In this document: positions 1 through 11,928 of the stretch, piece by piece | Layout: every line of letters starts with the position of its first letter | Position numbering within the stretch: position 1 is the stretch's first letter | Source: Merluccius polli | Taxonomy: Eukaryota > Chordata > Actinopteri > Gadiformes > Merlucciidae | Reading direction: 5' to 3' | DNA: 64,000 nt | Assembly: GCA_030340625.1 (NCBI GenBank) | Contig: JAOPHQ010002854.1 | Span: 215,001 to 279,000 of the forward strand | Made by a program: the position numbers and the translations under genes | The notes under the pieces: generated by a model | Databases searched by the model: none | The model's input: the letters and a program-made list of their open reading frames with translations, nothing else | What the model was told of the DNA's origin: nothing

Positions 1-570
1 GGTAGCTTGTTGTGCGTCTACTACCCAACGCATCCCTGCCAGGAGGCTTTGAAAGGGAGCGCCGGGTCCTTGGGCATCTGGGTGGTGGGTGTATGCGCCA
101 CAGATTAATTTTTTGAACAAAAGATGGAGGATAAAATGATGCGGGACGGTGTGTGTGGTTAAAAAATAAACACACAAAATAAAGTACACACACACACACA
201 CACACACACAGGAAGGGTTCCCATATATACAATTGTAGCAGTAAACCCCTAACACACACACACACACACACACACCACCTAAGTGGCTTTGCTGGGCTCC
301 TCCGCACAGCATACAGGTAGAGTCGGTGTACACCGGTTCATTGTCAAGTTGGCCAGATGGTACAAGGCCGAGCAGGTGTTACATGGCGACATGTCAGAGC
401 TCTCTTGTGTGTGTGGTGATAGCTAGGTTTTTCCTGGGTGCCGTGATTGCTCTGCACCACACGTGTGCAGCCTCGCCCGGGCCCCAGAGTCGGATCAGTC
501 TGACTCTGGCCAGGCGAGGCTGCTTAAACCAGATATCAACCACACACACTCCACCATTTAGTTTCAGTAA

Positions 571-603
571 TACAGACACATACATGCACACACGCACGCA
601 CAC

Positions 604-660
<57 letters not shown>

Positions 661-672
661 ATTCCCATACAG

Positions 673-714
<42 letters not shown>

Positions 715-817
715 AGTGAAAGTCACACATATACACACACACACAATATTCCCATACAGTATATATAATAACAATAATAATAATAATAATACAGTGAAAG
801 TCACACATACACACACA

Positions 818-895
<78 letters not shown>
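571..895. repeat. Compound (CA)n-(ATA)n microsatellite with internal direct duplication
   Basis: A (CA)n tract is followed by ATTCCCATACAGTATATA, an (ATA)n run and ACAGTGAAAGTCACACAT. The same order is then repeated with a shorter ATA run and a terminal (CA)n of about 80 bases. The two copies of the unique spacer (about 660-736 and 747-808) are nearly identical, so the whole compound block was duplicated in tandem. The open frames that cross it are poly-Thr-His or poly-Cys-Val artefacts. Confidence 0.9.
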
Positions 896-897
<2 letters not shown>

Positions 898-1852
898 GAG
901 GGCTTGCGTTATGACCTTGTGGTCATTAACCTACAGACCTGTCATTGTCCCGTGGGCAGGGGGACTGGGGGGGGGGGGACAGGCGAGGGGGAGACCCCCT
1001 CTCTGTGCTCACTGCTCGGTCTTTGATTAATGCTGGTAGGTCTTATTGATGAGGATGCCAACCTTGAACACAACTCCTGGACCCGACAGTAAGGTTGAAA
1101 AGTTCCTCTGGGTCTTTGTAGCGCAGCCTTAACGTTAACCAAAAGTCAGCAGAAAGAAACGGCGGCTTATTGGGGTTTGTAAGTTATTCTCCAGAATGAG
1201 AAACTTTTTAATAGTTTAGTTTAGGTTTAATTTGAAATATATTTTGTAAGGTCTCTGCCCTTCTGTTAATGAGGAAAACATTACGTTTGATCAAACATAA
1301 GCATTTCATAAGCATTCAGATGTGTCAAAAACTAAAACACGTCCCCTTTGAGGTGTTGCAATTCAATATTTACCATATTTTAACCGATGTTGCTTCGCTG
1401 TCGGCCCTGTTGATGAGTTCAAGATGCAACTCGCTTGCCTGTGTAACGATATCTTGCTATATACTGCCGGGCATAAAAGTCAATATCCTTAAACTCCTGT
1501 ATACCACAAGCAACTATGCAGTACACACAAACCTGTAGGGAAATCCTAGGAACGGCAGAAAACCGATAAACATAACTAAACAAAACGGAAAGCCATTTTT
1601 GTACAACAAAGAAGCATATCCATATCATCCGTCCTATTAAAACGCAAATAATCAGGGAAGCACCATGGGGGGGGGAAATGACCTGTATGTGACCGGCGCA
1701 GTAAAGTGACACTTTAATGCGGCATCCCCCATCGCTCGGTGCTAATACGACTGGCGGCTGTTGTCGTCTCCAGTTAGGCAGCCTGGCAATACCGAGGGGA
1801 GAAAACTGTGGAGAAGGAGTGGATGACGTCTTACGTGTTTGTGAGCAGACTT

Positions 1853-1874
1853 GGGGGGGGGGGGGGGGGGGGGA
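1853..1874. repeat. Poly-G tract
   Basis: An almost pure run of about 20 G. It is one of at least ten similar poly-G/poly-C runs in the window. Confidence 0.9.
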
Positions 1875-2635
1875 GTAAGGGCGGGGCGACCGGCGAACCA
1901 GGAGTTCAAATGAAATTCAATTGGATTGTAATCTCGATGTCCACATTGTACTGTTTGTGAGTGAAATTACATTTTGGATTTGTTTCTCCCCGCCCGTTCC
2001 ACCGGCCTCCCTTACAGTATTAGAGGAGGCAGATTCGGCGGCGGAGATGCATGGTCGTGTCTGATTGAGGAATAACGCTGTGGGAATTGTGGACAGACGG
2101 TAATCTATCAAACAGACCGCTGTATGTCATTGTCCATGTACCCATCTCCATGCGACCACAAGAACAAATATCATTATTTGGGGCCTGGATCGGGAGAAGA
2201 ACAAAAAAACAAAAAAACGTAAAATCGTAGATGTCTCCAATCGCAGACTGTCCTTAAACCACGTTATGAAGATGAACATCGTTTTCACCTGGTCTGGCTC
2301 TTGTTTTCTTCATTTTAAGGGCACATTCCTTTTGATTCCCTGCCACGGGCTTTACTTTTGATAAGGTTTGTTTGCGCCGCGGGTTTACCGGCAGAGGTGC
2401 CAGCCAACCTTGACTCGCTCTTTGTAATGGTACTGCTGCTGTGCTGAAGTTTTAATGTCAAGATAGTAAAGCTGGACCTATTGCCGGGGCGGTGTTAGCG
2501 CAACAATGCTGCGTATGTATCAGATTAATTTCCAACCCGCACTTAGAAAGCACATTTTATTGTGGGTTTGTCTGGTTAACAATTTATTTTTTTATTTGGA
2601 TCAATGCACACACACACACACTCACGCACACGCAG

Positions 2636-2676
<41 letters not shown>

Positions 2677-3084
2677 ACCAGCCCTATCTCAACCTTCCCA
2701 CTGTGATTAATCCGCTACTGTGAGGCCTACAGCTAAAGGAGGAGGAAGCGTTCTCCCATTCTCTGACTCTCTCTGAAGGACAAATCTCCCGCTGTAGACC
2801 CTCATAACCGCTCACACACCCCCAACCCCTTGGTCCGGATTCAAATTAGGTTCCGGGGAACCCTGGGAAAATAGGTTGGGAGAGGAAGAGTAGGAGGAGG
2901 CGGAGGTGGAGGTGGGGGAGGAAGTTCGCCTCGACGGAGGTCGTTCGCAGAGGTGGGCAGAGAAATCTTGCGTGGAGAAATTGAAAAATCCAACCGACTA
3001 ATCTCGTTTTTTTTTTGTTCCACAACTTTCTTCACAGTCTTCACCTTGCCTCAAACTTGTTATTGAGTTACCTCATTTCTCTCC

Positions 3085-3170
3085 CCGCACACACGCACAC
3101 ACACGCAAGCGCGCGCCCACGCACACACACAAGCAGAATAATGTGTGTGTGTGTGTGTACGTGTGTGTGT
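3085..3170. repeat. (CA)n facing (GT)n, hairpin-capable microsatellite
   Basis: A CA/CG-rich tract (3088-3132) is followed within a dozen bases by a (GT)n tract (3142-3170). Because CA and TG pair with each other, the two halves are complementary and could form a stem. Confidence 0.75.
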
Positions 3171-4969
3171 GTAGAGCAGTATCCGGCTTATGACTGACCT
3201 TAAAAAGGTGAGGGTTATAGCCTCAGTCCCCCCCCCCCCCCACCTCTCACGTGTATGTGGTTTCAACCTGCCTCTTGGACTACAATGAGATTTAGTGAAC
3301 TCTGACACACACACACACACACACACACACAATAATCAACCAATACAAAGAAAAGAAAAGAAAAAGTATTAGTCTTAAACAGTAGTTATTATTCATAATG
3401 AAGCCAAGAGAAGCCGTTGTGTTGGTATCTGTCCGTTTTGGCTTAAGCCAAAGTGTACATTCAATGCACAGCCTGATTTGGCGTCTCTTCTTACAGACAT
3501 TGAAGAGGTCTCCAAGAGACGTAGGCATGGAGATGAAGACAAGGCCGTGCCGGGCATGAATGAATGAATAAGGCAGCAATGTACTCCTGTAAGATGCACA
3601 TTTCTCTCCGGATCCCCCGTCCTGATCTCCTATGTGATTTCCCAGCAGTACAAAGCAAAGACTTGGCTTAAGCTGTATAGTTTTTACAGTTTCGAGCCAC
3701 ACTCTTTCTGCTGGAAAAAATACGTGTCCCTCAATAAGACATGAGCTATCCAGCAGTATAATCCCGCGTGATAAGGAAGCAACTAAGCACTAGAATATGT
3801 GCATGTACTGCATGAATGTACTGGTTTTATTTCCATTTTCTTTGGCCGTGAGAAAACAAAACTTCAATCCCATTATTGTACTTTTCATTATTCAGTATTC
3901 TTTAACTTTTAACCCGCCTCCTTAGATCAAGCTACTGCATGAAACACAGCCAGCATGCAGCGGCTTGACCTGAGCTGACACACAGATCGTAATAAGACCT
4001 AAGCGTCCGAGGGGTTTTGTTTTAGGAGATGTTGATTTTCACGTGATGCTGTGAACGAGAGATTCAGGATCTCACACACACAAACCACACAGAATTAGCG
4101 TTTGAGAACTAATTACAATTCTCGATTTCTGTTTTAAAGACCTAAAACTGTCTCCGGTTCTAACTAGAAACAGTGTAGGGTGTCAGGTTTAGTTCACTAG
4201 AGCGGACCCCGGCGCAGAACACAGACTCAGAGGCAGATGACAGATTTATTGCAATTAACTTCCAAGGAGATGAGATGAATAGAGATGGCAAGGCGGCCCG
4301 CTTGACGGACGGAGGAAGCGCACGCGCGCGAGAGAGAGACGGTGAGTAAACCAGGCAGGTTAGCAGACAGGCTGGCTGCAGATCCCGAAGCACGGGAGAC
4401 AAACAGGCATCGAATCGAGTTGAAAACACGAGGAAACATATAGAATAGCAAAATAGCATTGCGAGTGCGTGGGAGAAAAGCCGGGGGTTGATATACTAGA
4501 GTATGTGATGAGCTGATGTGTTGGCTGAGGAGGTGATGAGCTGATTGCAGGTAGGTCCTGTATAAGCGACAGGACAGGAAAACACACACACACACACACA
4601 TACACACACAAACACAGAGAGAGAGACAGGAGCACTGATCTTTGGGAGTGCAACCCGAACGAGTAAGAGGAGCAAGTTACAAATACTGTATGCCGCTGAC
4701 ATCCCATAATTTGCAATTCAACAACCTCGGGGGATTCAGTGGCATAATGTAATGGAAAATATTAAAACAGCGTTGCGTTACATTGTTCAAACAGACCCAC
4801 TTAAAATCCTCGTGGCAGTTACGGCCCACACTGTCAGCCTGTCGCATTATGTCTCCTGAAGCGACCCCCCGCTTTGAGTTTAGAGGAGGAGAAAAAAAAG
4901 GTCTTTATAGTCACAGAAACAACAAGGGAAAGAAAGTTTTAGGAGGCTTTTTAGACAACACAGAGCAGA

Positions 4970-5022
4970 GCGAGACAGAGAGAGAGAGAGACAGAGAGAC
5001 AGACAGAGAGAGAGAGAGAAAG
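4970..5022. repeat. (GA)n / GACA-rich tract upstream of candidate exon 1
   Basis: GAGACAGAGAGAGAG-type purine repeat about 65 bases upstream of the candidate start codon. If exon 1 is real this would be 5' untranslated or promoter-proximal sequence. Confidence 0.7.
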
Positions 5023-5085
5023 GGCTGATTTGCAGCTCTCTCCAAGTGCTGAGCTGGATGAGAGAAAGAGTTTGGGCCCGATAGC

Positions 5086-5188
5086 ATGCTGTGCTTCAGA
5101 GGGCTCCTCCTCTTCCTCCTCCTCCTCCTCGTCCTCCTCCTCCTCCTCCCCGCCGCTGCGACGCCGGGAGATGAAGGAGCCCTCGGGT
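5086..5188 (+). CDS. Candidate clstn2 exon 1: signal peptide (tentative)
   Basis: A short open frame begins at the ATG at 5086 with A at -3. It reads Met-Leu-Cys-Phe-Arg-Gly, then about 15 hydrophobic residues (Leu runs broken by one Phe and one Val), then Pro-Ala-Ala-Ala-Thr-Pro-Gly-Asp-Glu. This is a textbook n/h/c-region signal peptide with likely cleavage after AAA. Left unspliced, the frame stops after about 44 codons, as expected for a first exon. It lies 13 kb upstream of clstn2 exon 2 on the same strand, next to a GC-richer patch, and calsyntenins do begin with a short signal-peptide exon. Weakness: exon 2 needs a phase-1 donor. The only one here is GT at 5189 (GGGT before GTGAAC), which would make the junction codon Leu (TTG) where the calsyntenins I know have Val. 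The Leu run is also a CTC microsatellite and could be chance. The true exon 1 may lie upstream of the window. Confidence 0.38.
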
Positions 5189-6363
5189 GTGAACGCCGGC
5201 CAGCGGCCCCTCTCTCGTGACAAGCTCACTTGTCACTGTCTTTGTCTCGCCTGTCCTTGTGCTTATTGGATTATCGACCCCCCCTTTAAACAGAATCAAC
5301 TCCCTAACCGCCTCCCTCTCGCTCTTTGTCTCCGGCCTACATCATCCTTGCATCTCTCTTCCCCCCGCGCGTGCGCTCTCTCTCTCTCTCGCTCTCTCTC
5401 TTCGCTCGCGAGCGCCTTGATGTAACGCAATCCCTTTTACACGCTTCCTCAGTCAAGGGTAAGGTTAGACGTGGAGGACTTTTGAAATCGTCGTTTGGCG
5501 TGCGCGAAAATTCTGCCGTCTCGTACCGATTGGAAAAGAGGGAAATTACAGCAACATGGCCTTTAAGTTTAAAATGAATCAAATGGGGTATCAAATGGGG
5601 TCGACATAAATTACCGGAGCATCGGGGACACTCGTCGGGATGTTATATTCAATTTTATACGCTTTTTCACTCCATTTCTCGTGGTACTTTACATGTTTTT
5701 TTCCCTGTTTTGATCGTTTCCCTTTAGCCCAGGTCATTAGCCAGGATTTATATCTTCATTAGGATGATGAAGTTCCCACATGGGGGGACTTTGTAGTGGC
5801 ATGTAGTTTGCCTTCCCCCGGGTCACACGGTCGCCACAGTTACAAGCAATTCCCCAGACTTTACACATCCAGCGGTGTAAAGTTGTTGCCGGGGTTACGC
5901 AGGGAGGGATAAGACCCCAGTGAGTCGTAATTGGCCGTTCGGCGGGCGCCTTCTTGTTTGTGTCCACACACGAAACGGAAATGAACCTGTGTGGTATAGA
6001 GTGATCGAGTGTGAGATGTGAAAAATGTTGAAGAGATTAGTGATTAGCGATGTGTCCTCACTGGACCCCTCCCAAGTAATCTTCATCCATCCTCGGTGTC
6101 GGGCTGGCATTTCGCCCTTTAATTCAATTGATCATGTGAGAGATACGTTAATTGGCCGCCGAGTCAATCTTGCGATTAAAGGTAATGGGGTCTCCTCTGT
6201 CGTCTGTCTGTCGCCAAGTCTGGTGCCTGGCTATCAATTGTAAAAGCGCGGCGCTTACCGACGCTTTGACCTCGGGAACACCATCAAATGTCTATACGCG
6301 ACCGTGCGCCGTGCCAAGCACTGGCTTCTGGTAGTTCGTAGTCTGTAGAGGTTTTGGCAGCAG

Positions 6364-6568
6364 ACTGAAACTACAAATGTCAACTGGATTAACTCAATGT
6401 GCCGCTGATTGTTCAGACACTGGACTTTATGGGATGGATTCTACTGCATATATACAGTATATACTGTATATATACTGTATATATATGCAGTAGAATCCAT
6501 CCCATAAAGTCCAGTGTCTGAACAATCAGCGGCACATTGAGTTAATCCAGTTGACATTTGTAGTTTCA

Positions 6569-6570
<2 letters not shown>
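6364..6570. repeat. Near-perfect 207-bp palindrome (long hairpin)
   Basis: The left arm starts at 6364 (ACTGAAACTACAAATG) and the right arm ends at 6570 (..CATTTGTAGTTTCAGT). I compared them base by base and found at least 88 consecutive complementary pairs. The centre is a TATA/CTGTATA-rich loop with a 2-base length difference. A pure (TA)n run begins right after the right arm. No target duplication was identified. It could be a foldback element, an inverted duplication or a hairpin RNA source. Confidence 0.93.

Positions 6571-6622
<52 letters not shown>
6571..6622. repeat. (TA)n microsatellite
   Basis: About 26 TA units directly abutting the palindrome, followed by T-rich low-complexity sequence to about 6670. 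Confidence 0.95.
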
Positions 6623-6625
<3 letters not shown>

Positions 6626-6692
6626 TATATTTTAATTTTATTTATTATTATTTTTATTTATTTATTTTTTCATTCATCATGTTGTCTGTATC

Positions 6693-6725
<33 letters not shown>
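6693..6725. repeat. (GATA)n microsatellite
   Basis: About eight AGAT/GATA units, followed by TTACAGCAGC. That combination is common beside fish retroelement tails, as is the sequence near 8570-8640. Confidence 0.85.
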
Positions 6726-6904
6726 TTACAGCAGCTGTGTTACAGCAGCTCACATCGCAAAGAACGAAAAACTAAATAAAGTGACCATTATGTAAAATAA
6801 AGTAACTATAGAATAAAATAAATTAGACATCTGAAACATTGTGTACAGTGAAGACAGTCCGGTTTGATTCAACATCCCCCAGCCTGACTCCCCCCGAACG
6901 AGCC

Positions 6905-7398
6905 GGAGGAGGAGGAGTAGTACAGTCTCATTGTGGAGGAGGAGTTGTACAGTCTTAGTGCGGAGGAGGAGTTGTACAGTCTTAGTGCGGAGGAGGAGTT
7001 GTACAGTCTTAGTGCGGAGGAGGAGTTGTACAGTCTTAGTGCGGAGGAGGAGTTGTACAGTCTTATTGCGGAGGAGGAGTTGTACAGTCTTATTGCGGAG
7101 GAGGAGTTGTACAGTATTAGTGCGGAGGAGGAGTTGTACAGTATTAGTGCGGAGGAGGAGTTGTACAGTATTATTGCAGAGGAGGAGTTGTACAGTATTA
7201 TTGCAGAGGAGGAGTTGTACAGTATTATTGCAGGAGGAGGAGTTGTACAGTCTCATTGCGGAGGAGGAGTTGTACAGTCTCATTGCGGAGGAGGAGTTGT
7301 ACAGTATTAGTGCGGAGGAGGAGTTGTACAGTCTTAGTGTGGAGGAGGAGTTATACAGTATTATTGAGGAGGAGGAGCTGTACAGTATTATTGCGGGC
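6905..7398. repeat. 27-bp minisatellite, about 18 copies
   Basis: The unit is GGAGGAGGAGTTGTACAG followed by a 9-base variable part (TCTTAGTGC, TATTATTGC, TCTCATTGC and similar). A period of 27 is a multiple of three and the unit lacks stops in several frames, so long open frames appear on both strands (RRRSCTVLV, EEELYSLSA, YNSSS-type peptides). None has an outside coding signal. I regard them as products of the repeat. Confidence 0.93.
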
Positions 7399-7557
7399 AA
7401 AAAATTATTGGCATTGCAGAAAATATCTCTGATAGTGCAACCTAGTTGTAATAGTTTGTTGCTAAAGGAGTGTCATAGAGGATGGCTCTCTCTCTGTCTA
7501 TATCTACGTATTGTCTTCACCATACACCACTTCCCCTACATAACAGTGTTTTGTCGT

Positions 7558-7745
7558 TTGTTATACGCTTTTATCCAAAGCCACTTGAACTGAAATACAT
7601 ATTATTGAGGAGCAAGGAACGGGTGAGACAACTTTCTCGAGGAAGCCTACATCTACAGTATACTGTGCGGACGTGGGGCTTGAACGCGGTACCGACTTTA
7701 GCGGGGAGTCGAAAACACCCACCAACCACCGGACTACCTGACCCC
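7558..7745 (-). mobile_element. tRNA-derived SINE-like remnant
   Basis: On the + strand it begins with GCTTTTATCCAAAGCCACTT, the complement of the AAGTGGCTTTGGATAAAAGC tail found on many fish SINEs. It later contains GGGGCTTGAACGCGGTACC, resembling the complement of a B-box region. It is old and diverged, and the family is not determined. Confidence 0.5.
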
Positions 7746-8559
7746 CATGGACCTCACCTTCAATCTCGCCATTTATAGAGAAGTTTATCACACTGGAAAC
7801 TGACATGCGCTCCTGGACGTTATTTTTAAACAACCGTGAGCTGTAAGCAAAGGAGCCAGATCCCCCCCCCCCCCCCACCACCACCACCCCTCCCTTTCCG
7901 CCTAACTGGGTCCAATATTAGAGGGTTCCCATTGGATTGCAGTCATTTATCTTGGCGGCGTGCGCATGGCATTATGAGTAATGGTACTTTCACGCTTCTC
8001 GGCTCCCCTGATTACCTTGGCCCTCATTCCTCCCTTGTGCCTTTTATGCCCATGACACATTCCCTCAAACGTAATGCAGACAACTTTTTGACAAAGTCAG
8101 ATGCGAAAAAACAAAACCGGAGGAGGAGGAGGAGGAGTAGGAGGAGGAGGAGGATTGGCAAATGAGAGAGTGAAGCGCGGTCCTGCCAGGAGAGGAGGCA
8201 GCGAGGATATGGCTGTGGGGGCGGCGTTAGGACTGCACACAGCTGTAGGGCGAAGTAAACAGTGATGGAAATAGAACGGACGGCTAATTACTGTCACTCG
8301 CGACGGGGAGATGTCCTGCTTGAGTCCTCTAGCACGCCGTCGGACAGTCGCGCTTCCCGTCTGGCGCGGACATACTTCCTGTCTCATCCAAAAATCAAAC
8401 ATCTTCAACTTCTTTTACCTTTTCAAAGGTGTATTTTTTTTTTTGGGTTGTCACGCCAAGCAGCTCTGAAGCACATTTTGCGAAAAGGTTTTGTGTTCAT
8501 ATGAAAAGAGGTGTTACACGGTTCTGTGTAAACCCCCGTTTTTATTCACCATTACTCCA

Positions 8560-8660
8560 GTGGCGCACACACAGATAGATAGATGCGGTATAAGATGAGA
8601 CTTTATTACTGTGATCCCTGAAGGGAAATTCAGACGTTAGACGGTAGCAATGAAAATACG
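8560..8660. repeat. Possible retroelement tail fragment
   Basis: It contains GATAGATAGAT, then AGATGAGACTTTATTACTG and TGATCCCTGAAGGGAAATTC. The pattern of a GATA run, 'gactttattgatccc' and 'gggaaattcag' recurs widely in fish genomes next to retroelements. This is a pattern judgement only, and no coding part is present. Confidence 0.35.
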
Positions 8661-8959
8661 GCGCAAATCAAACAAGAGAAGGGGAGAAATAGGAATATGA
8701 ATGCCGCGACGCAATATAAATATGGATGTGCAAAATAGAAAAACTGGGCTCCTGGACATGAGCTGTAAGAGCAGCAGGCTCTGGCTTGGGCTTGGCTAAA
8801 TAACGGGTGGTCAGTGGGCAGTCATTGGGCCGGCTCCAGAGATGAATGCTGCTGGGGAAAGCCTGATTAGTGCTACTGACAGGCAATACATCTTGGCTGG
8901 CCAGGCACCAATCCAAACCGCCCTGTCTCTCCTCTGCTGGCTCCCTGCTCCTCTGTGGA

Positions 8960-9082
8960 CACACTCGAAACACGCATGCATGCATAAACACATGCACACA
9001 AACACACACACACACACACACGTGTACATGCGCCCGCATACCTCCGCATACAAACCCAGGTACACACACACACATCGCACAC

Positions 9083-9132
<50 letters not shown>

Positions 9133-9173
9133 TTAAAGAGGAGGTTAGGGCTGAGTGCGCATGGTTTTGTGTC

Positions 9174-9222
<49 letters not shown>

Positions 9223-9370
9223 CAGGGATTTGGCTATGTAATATGCCCTGTGTTTATCAGGGCTGGCAGTGATTGTAAGAGGAAGAGGTGCCAGAGATAT
9301 GTAGTACTGTGTAATTATATATTGGTGTGTGTGTGTGTGTGTGTGCGCGTGTGCGTGTGTGTGTGTGTAC
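8960..9370. repeat. Converging (CA)n and (GT)n microsatellites
   Basis: CA-rich sequence at 8990-9132 is followed, after a 45-base spacer, by (GT)n at 9176-9222 and another GT/GC tract at 9326-9368. The CA and GT blocks are complementary and could pair across the spacer. Confidence 0.85.
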
Positions 9371-9807
9371 TCTACAGATGGGGTTCATAGTTCTAAAACA
9401 GTGCAGCAGTGCAGTTGTCTAGAAGTAACAGTAACAACCAATGATGCCATGCAGCCACGTCTGTATGGATGTCTCTGGGAGTTTCAGTGCAAGGGAAGAT
9501 TAGGGCCGGCACATTTCAATATTTTGCTCAACATTTTCATAAGTCGTTATCACAGCACAGACAAATTGCTTGTTGTTGTTCTAAAATTAAAATGGCTTCT
9601 TGTCAATTTCCCTTTGTTCCCCGCTCAATATCGGCCTGTGATATCGTAAGCAAGTTGGTGTCCATCTGTGTGTCTGAGATCCTTCCTGCCGCTGTCTTGG
9701 CCGTCCTCTCTCACCGGGTGTGAATTCATTCATCTTGTCAGAAACCTTGTTTGCACAACTGATGACATGCTGCATCCATTTGGTCTAGATATGGAATGCA
9801 TACCATC

Positions 9808-9808
9808 C

Positions 9809-9844
<36 letters not shown>

Positions 9845-9846
9845 TG

Positions 9847-9888
<42 letters not shown>

Positions 9889-9940
9889 GTCTCACTAACT
9901 CACTTACACACACACACACACTCACGCAAGCGCATACAGA

Positions 9941-9984
<44 letters not shown>

Positions 9985-10085
9985 CATAGATGCATACACA
10001 CAAGCGCATACGCACACACACACAAACTGGAACACACACATACACACAAACACAAACACACACACACACACAGTGAACCACACAC
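9808..10085. repeat. Complex CA/CT microsatellite cluster
   Basis: (CA)n, (CT)n, CTTT repeats and further CA blocks with short interruptions over about 280 bases. Open frames through it are His-Thr or Cys-Val artefacts. Confidence 0.9.
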
Positions 10086-11861
10086 ATAAATGTCATGGTG
10101 GTAAATCTACACTATTGTGAAAGTGAAGCAAAGTGAACTTCAATTTCCTCAGGCATGTCATTCTTTAGAGATATACATCCTCACACATGGCTGGAGTTTT
10201 TTAAATGGAATGACATTGAGATTGTTATTCTCTATGTAGAGACGCTAAGAAACTCAGCATCCAAGTCTCGCAGTATCGCAGCGTTGTTCGTCAACCTCTG
10301 CACCTACAGCCTGCTTATTTGCAGGTCTGTGAGCATGTGTGTGTGTGTGTGTGTGACTCCTAAACACAGGCGTGCGTGTGCGGTCTGCATGCATCACACA
10401 CAGACGTACGTACGTACACAAATGTGGGACTTTTAGTAAATAATCACAAATGTACGTATGTGTGGCTAGTCCCCCTGTGACCCTTCTCACCCCCCCATAG
10501 CGTGTGTGTGTGTATGCGTGCGACTTCATCAGTGTGCAGTACTGACACGTCTCCGGTGGCGGTAGTGGTGGTGGATTTAGATCAGAAACGAGAGAAAGTC
10601 TTCTATTTTAGACTCCCGACAAGACAACAGATGGACGTGTTGACTCTGCTTGGCGAGAGATTAAACGCGGCACACAGGAGACAGACATTGGTGACAGACG
10701 GACAAAGGCAGACGGAGAGAAGTTGCTTTCACACTCGGTTTTCGGCATTAGACGTGTGCCCATTCGGCGGCAGACTCGGATGTCGCTGTGTGTGTGCAGC
10801 GTCGAATCGACATCGGTCACACCCTCCCCGCCGCGACGCCTCTGCTCATGGCCTCCGCTCCGCGGGCGTTTCACCTCGACCTTCCTCCTCGCTCTGTCCC
10901 CCCTCAGTGTGTCTCCTCCCCGCGCTCCCTTTCAAATCCGTCTCTCTGTTTTGGCTTATCGTGAGTTAGCCATTGCTTTGTGTTTTTCAGTTCAAACCCA
11001 AAATCTGAAGTCGCCGTTTCTCCTTTCTTTTTCTTCCACGCTTGTGATTTTTAAACCAACATCTATTTGGTTATGGAAAAACCGAACAAAAAAGAGAACT
11101 TGTTATTGAGCGTGATTTGTGAAGACACAGACACAGTGGCAGGAAGGAAGCTTTTTCGATACGGTTCAATCTTACTTTATCGCGAACGCCAGTTAATGGC
11201 CGACAATTGACATTTTCAGAGTCCTCTTGGGAATCAATCAGACCATGGGACCAGTTGAGTAAAACAGAATCAGGGAGGAACGGGAAATGCAACATTTATT
11301 ACGGGTATTAAGAACTCAATGACGAGGTGTAAACCGTAAAAATGGTACCAAGACAATGTGTAACACAACTCTGACATTGAGGTGCACTGTTCTGTCAAGC
11401 GAGTCTGAAACTATCATATCCTAGTATTGTGTGAACCCTAACACCTCACAGTTGCAGTTAACGTGTGGGAGACCCCCTTTCCTCCTGACAACGGCGAGCC
11501 GGTGTGTTTAAAGATGGAGGGCTTCCTTTCATGTATCCCAGATTTGGACGGTGATGAGCGGAAGGAGATCGGCTGTTGTTTTCTACTGCTGCTGACTCAT
11601 GCGCTGCCCAAACCCGAAAAACAAAACCCGCCGAGGTCTGAGTTTCCCGTCTGGAGCAGCAACACGCCGCTAGCTCTTCTCTTTAATACACACCATCTGT
11701 ACGTCGTCTCCTTGCCCCATACGTGCGCTTGCTTCTCCTCCTGCCACCTCTTGGTTGTTTTGTCTTTTTTTCGTCATCTCCCGCTCTCTCTTCTGTCTGT
11801 CTCTTTCGCTCTTGGTTACGTCGGTTTTCTCTTCCTTCCTTCAGGTCTTGTTATTTTGATG

Positions 11862-11896
11862 CTTTTCTTCTTCTTCTTCTTCTTCTTCTTCTTCTT

Positions 11897-11927
<31 letters not shown>
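11862..11927. repeat. (TTC)n microsatellite
   Basis: About 20 uninterrupted TTC units. It yields a poly-Phe or poly-Leu open frame that is not a gene. Confidence 0.95.

Positions 11928-11928
<1 letters not shown>

Larger units (their letters stand above)
1..5085. other. Upstream flank, no gene recognised
   Basis: No exon with plausible borders and protein homology was recognised here. The segment holds CA and ATA microsatellites up to about 900, a poly-G run at 1854-1873, CA tracts near 2602-2671, 3085-3170 and 3305-3331, and a CA/GA patch near 4580-4630. The rest of 900-1850, 1875-2600, 3340-4080 and 4640-4960 appears to be ordinary AT-rich unique sequence. The part 4160-4560 has the feel of an old dispersed repeat, but I could not name it. 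Confidence 0.5.

Noticed and set aside
326..1030. Long His-Thr / Cys-Val open frames over CA/GT repeats (here and at 8668-9390, 9796-10089, 23628-24160, 47470-48018)
   Set aside because: A dinucleotide repeat has no stop in most frames, so these are pure repeat artefacts.
4160..4560. Possible old retroelement around GCGGACCCCGGCGCAGAACAC...TTTATTGCAATTAAC
   Set aside because: It has the look of a fish dispersed repeat, but there is no second copy in the window and no diagnostic end or coding motif, so it was not listed as an element.
4895..4912. TATA-like GTCTTTATAGTC upstream of candidate exon 1
   Set aside because: A lone AT-rich hexamer about 180 bases before the start codon; no other promoter evidence, so not annotated.
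5030..5425. 131-codon + strand frame with poly-Ser overlapping the candidate exon 1
   Set aside because: Alternative frame of the same CTC repeat; lacks a signal peptide or homology. The frame starting at 5086 is the better coding candidate.
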